Shown piece by piece: positions 1 through 5,191 of a stretch of DNA of 5,198 nucleotides; position 1 is the first letter of the stretch, and the number at the start of each line of letters is the position of its first letter. This DNA is from a bacterium (GTDB lineage Bacteria > UBA9089 > UBA9088 > JAGUXG01): contig JASEHO010000109.1 in the NCBI GenBank assembly GCA_030018505.1, forward strand, positions 1-5,198, in the 5' to 3' direction. Both the position numbers and the translations under genes were made by a program. The notes under the pieces were generated by a model that saw nothing but the letters and a program-made list of their open reading frames with translations, did not search any database and was not told where the DNA came from.

Positions 1-7
1 TCCCCTT

Positions 8-98
8 TTTCGGACACTACCTGAACGGTTACAAAAAAGGTTGCGTCCCCTTTATGTCCTTTCCCTCCTTTCCATGAACGGTTACCCTGAATGATTAC
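8..98 (-). repeat. Cluster of three GTAAYSNYTCAK motifs at the 3' end of pnp
   Basis: Read on the minus strand, this stretch holds three copies of a 12-bp motif: GTAATCATTCAG (98-87), GTAACCGTTCAT (85-74) and GTAACCGTTCAG (32-21). The first two are in tandem with a 13-bp period. Between the second and third lies a purine-rich tract (GGAAAGGAGGGAAAGG type) followed by an AAAGGGGAC sequence that partly recurs at the window edge. Bases 8-32 are a perfect reverse complement of 5145-5169. No gene is visible from 1 to 94. This looks like part of a dispersed noncoding repeat that landed directly behind pnp; its family is not recognised. Confidence 0.75.
33..53 (-). terminator. Weak candidate intrinsic terminator downstream of pnp
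   Basis: On the minus strand, AAAGG (53-49) can pair with CCTTT (40-36) around an 8-base loop, and the T run continues to 33. It starts about 40 bases beyond the pnp stop codon, where a terminator of the rpsO-pnp transcript would be expected. The stem is only 5 bp and AT-rich at its base, and it lies inside the repeat cluster, so it may be incidental. Confidence 0.25.
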
Positions 99-2161
99 CT
101 TTCTTCTGGTGACATCTGCTTTATAGACAGGCTTATCTTTCCGTGAGAATCTATATTTATTACCTTTACCTTTGGTTCATCACCCTCTTTAAGAAAGTCT
201 TCAACGCTATTTATTCTGTATGAAGCAATCTCAGAGATATGAAGGAGGCCCTCTTGTCCTGGCAGGATTTCAATAAAAGCACCAAACCCTACAATCCGCA
301 TAACCTTTCCTTTATAGACCTTTCCTATCTCTGCTTCCTCAGTAAAGTATTTGGCCATATCAAAAGCCTGATCAACCCTCTTTTCATCTGTATGAAAAAT
401 GGTTACCTTGCCATCATCTGTTACATTGACCTTTGCCCCAGTAGCCTCAATGATGCTTTTTATTGTCCTTCCACCTGGGCCTATTAGGTCCCTAATTCTA
501 TCCTGTTTTATAGAAAAGACAAGAACCTTTGGTGCATACAGAGAGACAGATTTTCTTGAGGCAGATATTGCCGAAAGCATCCTTGCCAGGACATACGACC
601 TTGCCTCCTTTGCTTTAGCCAGGGCATTTCTCATAATCTCTATATTAAGCCCAGAAACCTTTATGTCCATTTGCAGGGCAGTTATCCCTTTTTCTGTTCC
701 GGCTACCTTGAAGTCCATATCGCCTATATGATCCTCTTTTCCAGTTATATCAGCAATAACAACATATTTATCTTCCTCTTTTACCAACCCCATAGCTACA
801 CCAGCCACTGGTCTTAAGATGGGAACGCCTGCATCCATAAGGGAGAGTGTTCCCCCACAGACAGAAGCCATTGAAGAAGAACCATTTGACTCCAATATCT
901 CAGAGACTACCCTTATTGCATAAGGAAAATCTTCTTGTGATGGAATCACAGGCTCAAGAGCCCTTTCAGCTAAAGCACCATGGCCTATCTCCCTTCTACC
1001 TGGCGCCCTGGCTGACTTTGCCTCGCCTGTACTCCATGGAGGAAAGTTATAATGGAGTATAAATCGCTTCACCCACTTGCCCTTAATCTCATCCATCCTC
1101 TGTTCATCTTCAGTCGTACCTAAGGTAGTGATAACCAAAGACTGTGTCTGGCCACGGGTAAATAGGGCAGAGCCATGAATTCTCGGTAAAATCCCTGTCT
1201 CACAGGCAATATTCCGTATCTCATCAGGAAACCGTCCATCCCATCTTTTCTGGCCATCAATTATTCCCTTTCTTATTGTCTCCTTCTTCATCTTTTCAAA
1301 GAAGGAGTATATCTTCTTTTTGTGTATCTCCTCAGAAAGAGCGGATTCTATCTCTTTATACAACGCACAGATAACCCTTTCTTTCTCTTGCTGGTTATCA
1401 ATAAGATTTGCCTCTTTGAGCCTTGAGCCAACCTTTTCTCTCACCTTCTGCTCTTGCTCTATATTGCTCTCTTCTCTTGGCCACTCAGCCTTTCTTATTC
1501 CTTCCCTCATCCTTTCTTGCTCCTCAACTATTTTGTTTATAGCAGATTGAGCAAAATCTATGGCGCCTAAAACATCGTCTTCAGAAACCTCATTGGCACC
1601 TGCTTCAACCATAGTGATAAAATTTCTACCACCAGCAACAACTATCTCTAAACTGCTCTCTTTACGCTCTGCGAATGTTGGATTGAGGATTAACCTTTCT
1701 CCTATCTTTCCCACCCGAACACCAGCAACAGGATTTTCAAAGGGAATGTCAGAGACTGTAAGGGCAGCTGAGGCTCCAATAATCCCCAAAACATCCGGGT
1801 CGTTCTCCTCATCTATGGAGAGAACAGTTATATAAATGAAAAGGTCAATCAGTAATTCTGAAGAAAAGAGCGGCCTGATTGAGCGGTCTGTAAGCCGAGC
1901 AGAAATGATTTCAGATGCCCTTGGCGATCCTTCTCTTTTGAAGAAGCCACCAGGAAACTTTCCTGCGGCATAGAACCTGTCCCTCCAATCAACCATCAAT
2001 GGAAAACCATCGCCGGCACTATCAAGTGTTTTAGCGGTTGTAGTAACCAAAACTACTGTCTCTCCACACTTAACCGTTACTGCGCCATTTGCTTGCCTGG
2101 CTAATTTTCCGGATTCAATCGTAATCTTTCGTCCCTCTACTTCAATATTAGTTGTTATCAT
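95..2161 (-). CDS. pnp: Polyribonucleotide nucleotidyltransferase (PNPase)
   Basis: This cytoplasmic enzyme degrades RNA 3'-to-5' by phosphorolysis, releasing nucleoside diphosphates, and usually acts as a trimer. The 688 residues hold the full domain order: RNase PH-like 1 (about 10-140, with the FFKR loop at 73-76), a helical linker (about 205-300), RNase PH-like 2 (about 310-535), KH (about 543-605, GPGG at 561-564) and S1 (about 613-684). Active-site residues are present: SSS at 428-430 for phosphate, and D477, D483 and K485 in DHIGDMDFK. The ATG overlaps the rpsO stop by 4 bases (ATGA), with a GGGG tract 8 bases upstream as a weak ribosome site, so translation is probably coupled. The protein ends just after the S1 domain without the variable acidic tail many homologues have; its TAA stop lies in a repeat motif beginning at base 98. 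Confidence 0.98.
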   Translation of the reverse strand: MITTNIEVEGRKITIESGKLARQANGAVTVKCGETVVLVTTTAKTLDSAGDGFPLMVDWRDRFYAAGKFPGGFFKREGSPRASEIISARLTDRSIRPLFSSELLIDLFIYITVLSIDEENDPDVLGIIGASAALTVSDIPFENPVAGVRVGKIGERLILNPTFAERKESSLEIVVAGGRNFITMVEAGANEVSEDDVLGAIDFAQSAINKIVEEQERMREGIRKAEWPREESNIEQEQKVREKVGSRLKEANLIDNQQEKERVICALYKEIESALSEEIHKKKIYSFFEKMKKETIRKGIIDGQKRWDGRFPDEIRNIACETGILPRIHGSALFTRGQTQSLVITTLGTTEDEQRMDEIKGKWVKRFILHYNFPPWSTGEAKSARAPGRREIGHGALAERALEPVIPSQEDFPYAIRVVSEILESNGSSSMASVCGGTLSLMDAGVPILRPVAGVAMGLVKEEDKYVVIADITGKEDHIGDMDFKVAGTEKGITALQMDIKVSGLNIEIMRNALAKAKEARSYVLARMLSAISASRKSVSLYAPKVLVFSIKQDRIRDLIGPGGRTIKSIIEATGAKVNVTDDGKVTIFHTDEKRVDQAFDMAKYFTEEAEIGKVYKGKVMRIVGFGAFIEILPGQEGLLHISEIASYRINSVEDFLKEGDEPKVKVINIDSHGKISLSIKQMSPEER

Positions 2162-2427
2162 CTTCTTATCCCCAACTTAGTAATAATTGCTTTATACCGA
2201 GAGCTCTCCTTTTTGTTCACATAATTAAGGAGCCTCCTCCGCAAGCCAACCATTTTGAGAAGCCCTCTCCTTGAATGGAAGTCCTTTGAGTGCACCTTAA
2301 GATGTTCGGTGAGATAGGTAATTCTTCCAGATAGCAAGGCTATCTGAACCTCAGGTGAGCCAGTATCCGCTTCATGAAGCCTGTAGCCTTCAACGATGTT
2401 TCTTTTACTTTCTGTTGTAAATGCCAT
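2158..2427 (-). CDS. rpsO: 30S ribosomal protein S15
   Basis: S15 binds the central domain of 16S rRNA early in small-subunit assembly and helps form an intersubunit bridge. At 89 residues it has the standard length and shows the family blocks GSPEVQIALLSGRITYLTEH (22-41), HSKDFHSRRGLL and the C-terminal LGIRR. The start is secured by AAAGGAGG at 2440-2433, five bases before the ATG. It is first in a two-gene unit with pnp, a conserved bacterial pairing. In E. coli S15 represses its own translation through a leader pseudoknot; here the predicted leader is only about 20-25 bases, too short to show a comparable fold, so any autoregulation would have to differ. Confidence 0.98.
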   Translation of the reverse strand: MAFTTESKRNIVEGYRLHEADTGSPEVQIALLSGRITYLTEHLKVHSKDFHSRRGLLKMVGLRRRLLNYVNKKESSRYKAIITKLGIRR

Positions 2428-2456
2428 TTTTTCCTCCTTTTAATACTTTTTATGGT

Positions 2457-2485
2457 AGTATGCAAACTACAAACCCTTTTGTCAA
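2457..2485 (-). promoter_or_regulatory. Sigma70-like promoter for rpsO-pnp
   Basis: On the minus strand a perfect -35 box TTGACA (2485-2480) is followed after 17 bases by CATACT (2462-2457), matching the -10 consensus at 4 of 6 positions. Transcription would begin near 2450 and leave a leader of roughly 20-25 bases that carries the strong rpsO ribosome site. The -35 box overlaps a plus-strand -35-like box (TTGTCA, 2479-2484). Confidence 0.65.
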
Positions 2486-2508
2486 TTTTTTATATTAACC
2501 ATTATAAT
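2479..2508 (+). promoter_or_regulatory. Candidate distal promoter for atpG
   Basis: TTGTCA (2479-2484, 5 of 6 to consensus), an 18-base spacer and a perfect TATAAT (2503-2508) form a plausible sigma70 promoter reading towards atpG with a leader of about 105 bases. Its -35 box shares five bases with the -35 box of the opposing rpsO promoter, so the two could compete for polymerase. AT-rich spacers produce such matches by chance, hence moderate confidence. Confidence 0.45.
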
Positions 2509-2541
2509 ACCCAAATAGAAATGTCCTAATAGCAGTATAAC

Positions 2542-2570
2542 TGGACAAAAGGTTTTATTGTAGCTATACT
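2542..2570 (+). promoter_or_regulatory. Proximal sigma70-like promoter for atpG
   Basis: TGGACA (2542-2547, 5 of 6) and TATACT (2565-2570, 5 of 6) are separated by the optimal 17 bases. Transcription would start near 2577, about 45 bases before the atpG ATG. A promoter directly in front of atpG agrees with gamma being the first gene of this block. Confidence 0.6.
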
Positions 2571-2621
2571 TTATAAAGTTTTCTTTTAGAAAGGGTTAGT
2601 TAAAAAGATAGGAGGAAAGAT

Positions 2622-3476
2622 ATGGCTGGGCAATCTGTGCGGGATATAAAGACTCGCGTTGGGTCAATAAAGAATATCCAGGATATAACTAAAACAATGA
2701 TGCTTGTTGCCGCAGCAAAGCTGAGTAAAGCTGAATCTGCCATCACCCGTTTAAGGCCTTATGCCAGAAGATTAAATGAGATGATAACAGACATTAAGCT
2801 AAGGGCAGAGATAAGCCATCCCCTGCTTTTAGAGAGGAAGGTAAAGAAGGAGTTCGTTTTGGTCGTCACCTCAGAGAGGGGGCTTTGTGGTGGGTTTAAT
2901 TCAAAGATTATCAGAAAGGCAGAAGACTATTTTGAAAAAGAGAATATAGAAAGAAGATTGGTATTGATAGGGAAAAAGGCAATCTCTTATTTCGGAAAAG
3001 TAGATAAAGATTATCCAATAGTTAAAGAGCATCAGGTTCCTGATAAGGTCTCCTTTGATTTTGCCAAGATAATAGGAGAGGAGCTTGTTAAAGATTATAT
3101 AAATGAAAGGTTTGATAGGTTTGTTGTTGTCTATAATGAGTTCAAATCAGTCTTTCGGCAAGAACAGGTTACAGAACAGCTCCTGCCAATTATTCCAAAA
3201 AAGCCTGCCTCTAAATTTACTGCCGATTATATCTATGAGCCATCGGCAACAGATATCTTAGACTCTCTTCTCCCTGCTCATTTTAACTATCAGATATACC
3301 GTATTCTCCTTGAGTCTGCTGCTGCAGAACACGCCGCCAGAATGACTGCTATGGAACAAGCCACAACTAATGCCAAGGAGAGAATCAAAGAGCTTATCCT
3401 CACCTTTAATCGGGCAAGACAGGCAAGCATAACCTCAGAGATTGCTGAGATTGTTACCACAACAATGGCTTTGTGA
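2622..3476 (+). CDS. atpG: F-type ATP synthase gamma subunit
   Basis: Gamma is the central rotor shaft of F1: its N- and C-terminal helices form a coiled coil inside the alpha3-beta3 head and its foot rests on the c-ring, coupling ion flow to ATP synthesis at the membrane. The 284 residues match the usual size. Signatures are the N-terminal helix with IKNIQDITKTMMLVAAAKL (16-34), TSERGLCGGFN (83-93), and the C-terminal helix with ESAAAEHAARMTAMEQATTN (231-250) and FNRARQASITSEIAEIV (262-278). The last residues read TTTMAL where most homologues have a glycine- or alanine-rich end. AGGAGG at 2610-2615, six bases before ATG, fixes the start. It stands alone upstream of a 296-base spacer instead of between atpA and atpD, which is unusual. 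Confidence 0.98.
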   Translation: MAGQSVRDIKTRVGSIKNIQDITKTMMLVAAAKLSKAESAITRLRPYARRLNEMITDIKLRAEISHPLLLERKVKKEFVLVVTSERGLCGGFNSKIIRKAEDYFEKENIERRLVLIGKKAISYFGKVDKDYPIVKEHQVPDKVSFDFAKIIGEELVKDYINERFDRFVVVYNEFKSVFRQEQVTEQLLPIIPKKPASKFTADYIYEPSATDILDSLLPAHFNYQIYRILLESAAAEHAARMTAMEQATTNAKERIKELILTFNRARQASITSEIAEIVTTTMAL

Positions 3477-3490
3477 AATTTATTTTGCTA

Positions 3491-3705
3491 TAAGCATTGT
3501 AACCCCTCAGTTATCAGTTGAAAAATGTGTTTAAGGAGAAGGGGAAAGGGAGAAAAAGAAAGAATTGGAGAAAATTTCAAAGTATTATAAAGTATTGTTT
3601 TTGATAGATGCTTTCCCCTATTCTCCATAATTCCCCTTTTCTCCTTTTTATTTCTATAATTCACTATCTTTTTATCCACCGAGTAACTGAGGCATTACTA
3701 AGCAT
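3491..3705. mobile_element. MITE-like palindromic element between atpG and atpE
   Basis: The core, about 3499-3698, begins GTAACCCCTCAGTTA and ends with the reverse complement of GTAATGCCTCAGTTA, giving 15-bp terminal inverted repeats with 13 identities. A 7-bp direct repeat TAAGCAT flanks it (3491-3497 and 3699-3705), as a target-site duplication would, although one extra T sits at the left junction. Inside, a polypurine arm (3535-3574, blocks GGAGAA, GGGGAA, TTGGAGAA) faces a polypyrimidine arm (3611-3650, with complementary blocks), so most of the element could fold on itself. It encodes no convincing protein. It fills most of the 3477-3772 spacer and would form a large structure in an atpG-atpE transcript. 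The interpretation as a transposed element is inferred. Confidence 0.55.
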
Positions 3706-3717
3706 CTATAATTTCTG

Positions 3718-3746
3718 TTGCTTATTTTTTAGTCAAAGAATACAAT
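3718..3746 (+). promoter_or_regulatory. Candidate promoter for atpE-atpF-atpH
   Basis: TTGCTT (3718-3723, 3 of 6) and TACAAT (3741-3746, 5 of 6) are spaced by 17 bases. They lie just outside the palindromic element and about 27 bases before the atpE ATG. A promoter here would let c, b and delta be made independently of gamma. The -35 match is weak. Confidence 0.35.
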
Positions 3747-3772
3747 AAAACAAACTTAAAAAAGGAGGAGAT

Positions 3773-4036
3773 ATGGAAGCTTTAGTTGCGGGTTTGATAA
3801 CAGGAGGGTTTGGGTTGGCAATTGCCGCTCTTGGTGCGGCTATAGGTCAGGGGATAGCTACAGCAAAGGCAGTTGAGGGTATAGCCAGACAGCCTGAGGC
3901 ATCTTCTAAGATTCAGACATTGCTCATCATTGGGCTTGCCTTTATGGAGTCGCTTGTCCTCTATGTTCTGCTCATCTCTATGTTAGAGATATTTCTCTTT
4001 GCCAAGCCACTTTTGGATAAGCTATTAGCCCACTAA
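3773..4036 (+). CDS. atpE: F-type ATP synthase c subunit (rotor ring, probably Na+-binding)
   Basis: The c subunit is a membrane hairpin that multimerises into the ion-driven rotor ring of Fo. Its 87 residues fit the family: helix 1 about 4-32, the polar loop ARQPEA (38-43) that contacts gamma and epsilon, and helix 2 about 48-76. Glu59 is the ion-carrying carboxylate. Gln26, Glu59, Ser60 and Tyr64 align with Gln32, Glu65, Ser66 and Tyr70, which bind Na+ in Ilyobacter tartaricus; proton-type rings commonly have Ala after the Glu. The usual Thr67 is Leu61 here. The helix 1 glycine motif reads GAAIGQG rather than the usual GPGxGQG, and an extra acidic residue, Glu72, lies late in helix 2. AAAGGAGG at 3761-3768, four bases before ATG, sets the start. 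No atpB precedes it. Confidence 0.97.
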   Translation: MEALVAGLITGGFGLAIAALGAAIGQGIATAKAVEGIARQPEASSKIQTLLIIGLAFMESLVLYVLLISMLEIFLFAKPLLDKLLAH

Positions 4037-4039
4037 AAA

Positions 4040-4109
4040 GTGTATAGTTAAGAGTGTAGAGTTAATAGTTAGTTTTATCTATAGACTATAAACTATAGAC
4101 TATAGACTA
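4040..4109. repeat. Seven-bp-period repeat array filling the atpE-atpF spacer
   Basis: The spacer is almost entirely heptads in one phase. First come GTGTATA-GTTAAGA and GTGTAGA-GTTAATA (4040-4067, two 14-bp units), then after a short junction four TATAGAC-type units (4080-4107; the second is TATAAAC). The second half is roughly the reverse complement of the first (ATAGTT against AACTAT), so the array could also form a long imperfect hairpin. It runs to within a few bases of the atpF start and leaves no Shine-Dalgarno sequence. A shorter heptad doublet, TCAGTTA-TCAGTTG, occurs at 3507-3520. Confidence 0.8.
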
Positions 4110-4115
4110 AAAAAA

Positions 4116-4610
4116 ATGATTGAGATTAACGGCTGGATAATCCTGGTTCAACTGACAAGTTTTCTTGTCTTGATGCTTGTTCTGTCAAAATTTTTCTTTG
4201 GTCCAATTGCCCTTTTTCTTGAAAAGAGAAGGGTTCAGATTGATGAATCCTTTGCCCTCGTAAAAAAAGAGCAGGAGGAGAGCTCTAAGCTGATAGAGGA
4301 GGCAAGAGAAAGGCTGAAATCTACTGAAAATAAAACAAAGATTCTCTTGGATGGGGCAATAAAAGATGGAGAGGAGAAAAAGAATGAGATTATCGCTAAG
4401 GCAAAGTCAGAGGCAGATGGTCTGGTAAAGAAAGCAGGCCTGGAGATTGAGAAGAAGAAAGATGAGGCAGTCTTAGAGATCAAAAAGGGTGTAACAGATA
4501 TAACTATCGCCATTTCCAGGAAGATTATCAAAGAAGAGCTAAACGAGGAGAGGGCACAGAGGCTGATAAATGAGTTTGCTGAGAGGGTTTCTACGGAGGA
4601 TATATCTTGA
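4116..4610 (+). CDS. atpF: F-type ATP synthase b subunit (peripheral stalk)
   Basis: Subunit b anchors the stator: an N-terminal membrane helix holds it beside subunit a, and a long dimeric coiled coil reaches to delta and alpha. The 164 residues show a hydrophobic segment at about 7-29, the following motif FFFGPIALFLEKRR (26-39), a highly charged Lys/Glu helix from about 40 to 125, and a C-terminal ISRKIIKEEL...RLINEF segment typical of the delta-binding end. Only one b-type gene is seen, with no b/b' pair. The ATG sits behind a run of A's and a 7-bp repeat array with no recognisable ribosome site, unlike its neighbours. It is kept as the start because the membrane helix begins immediately after it. 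Its TGA overlaps the atpH start. Confidence 0.95.
   Translation: MIEINGWIILVQLTSFLVLMLVLSKFFFGPIALFLEKRRVQIDESFALVKKEQEESSKLIEEARERLKSTENKTKILLDGAIKDGEEKKNEIIAKAKSEADGLVKKAGLEIEKKKDEAVLEIKKGVTDITIAISRKIIKEELNEERAQRLINEFAERVSTEDIS
4595..4599 (+). promoter_or_regulatory. Ribosome binding site deciding the TTG start of atpH
   Basis: GGAGG lies seven bases before the TTG at 4607, inside the last codons of atpF. This is the best evidence that atpH begins at TTG within the TTGA overlap with the atpF stop. The first ATG-encoded methionine would be residue 18, which would delete part of the first conserved helix. Confidence 0.75.
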
Positions 4611-5191
4611 GAAGCAAACAGGACCCGGCGTCAAAGAGGTATGCTCGGGCTCTATTTATGGTTGCCAAACAAAGAGGCCGAACAGAAGAGCAAGAGAGGG
4701 AGTTAAAGGTGATTGTGGAGGTGTTCTCAAGGCATCCTAATGTATGGAGATTGCTCTCTTCCCCTGATGTTGCTTCTTCTGAAAAGAGAAGGTTGTTTAA
4801 GGAGATATTTGCCGAGATAGGCAAGGACTCCTTCTCCCTTCTCTTTCTTCTTTTAGAAAGGCAGAGGCTCTTTTTGATAGAGCAGATCTCTGAGAGCTTC
4901 TCATATTTGGTGAACAAAGAGCAGAATAGAAGGATAGTCATATTTACGGTAGCTATAAAACCTAATAATGAAGTCTGTGCAAGGTTGACAAAGAAAATCG
5001 AAGATGTTTTGGGGTGTAAGGTCTTATTAAAGGTAGAGATAGACCCAAGGATAATAGGAGGAGGGGTTCTTGCTATCGGCGATAAAAGGATAGACGGAAG
5101 TATTGCTTCTGACCTTGAAAGGATGAAGAGGTTTATGGTTTATAGTAACCGTTCAGGTAGTGTCCGAAAGGATAATAAGAAATTTCACTAG
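4607..5191 (+). CDS. atpH: F-type ATP synthase delta subunit with an extended C-terminus
   Basis: Delta caps the alpha3-beta3 head and ties it to the b stalk. Residues about 5-105 form the N-terminal helical domain (SKRYARALF at 9-17). Residues about 108-177 form the C-terminal domain with DPRIIGGGVLAIGDKRIDGS (146-165) and LERMKRFM (170-177), where the family normally ends or nearly so. The protein has 194 residues, slightly over the usual 175-185. The last 15 or so (SNRSGSVRKDNKKFH) are read through a dispersed repeat at 5145-5169 and look like an acquired tail. Translation starts at TTG, overlapping the atpF stop by 4 bases, with GGAGG seven bases upstream. In standard operons atpA follows; only seven bases remain here, so this cannot be judged. 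Confidence 0.96.
   Translation: MRSKQDPASKRYARALFMVAKQRGRTEEQERELKVIVEVFSRHPNVWRLLSSPDVASSEKRRLFKEIFAEIGKDSFSLLFLLLERQRLFLIEQISESFSYLVNKEQNRRIVIFTVAIKPNNEVCARLTKKIEDVLGCKVLLKVEIDPRIIGGGVLAIGDKRIDGSIASDLERMKRFMVYSNRSGSVRKDNKKFH
5145..5169 (+). repeat. Dispersed repeat copy inside the 3' end of atpH
   Basis: These 25 bases are the exact reverse complement of 8-32 and start with the motif GTAACCGTTCAG, followed by a GTAGTGTCCGAAA segment. The copy lies within the atpH frame and encodes roughly residues 180-188. Identity stops on both sides (base 5144 and base 5170 differ), so it is a bounded repeat and not part of a longer duplication visible here. Confidence 0.85.

Noticed and set aside
239..1835. 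Several plus-strand open frames of 70-110 codons opposite pnp
   Set aside because: They are antisense to a complete, highly conserved PNPase frame and lack ribosome sites or recognisable domains.
2428..2456. An S15 autoregulatory leader structure
   Set aside because: The predicted leader is only about 20-25 bases, AT-rich, and shows no stable pseudoknot or rRNA mimic.
3488..3679. A 63-codon minus-strand open frame between atpG and atpE
   Set aside because: It lies inside the palindromic element, is low-complexity because of the purine and pyrimidine arms, has no ribosome site and resembles no known protein.
4040..4109. A CRISPR array or tandem protein-binding array in the atpE-atpF spacer
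   Set aside because: The 7-bp units are contiguous with no spacers, so this is a microsatellite-like repeat. No cas gene is present.
4235..4941. Minus-strand open frames opposite atpF and atpH
   Set aside because: They are the complement of purine-rich coding sequence, which yields Ser/Phe/Leu-rich nonsense; the plus-strand genes are unmistakable.
5144..5191. A frameshift or pseudogene at the end of atpH
   Set aside because: The conserved delta domain is complete and in frame up to residue 177; only a short extension follows, so the gene is called intact.
2622..5191. An N-ATPase type operon (the second Na+ F-ATPase class)
   Set aside because: N-ATPase clusters lack delta and carry extra small membrane genes. 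Here delta is present and the visible order does not match.
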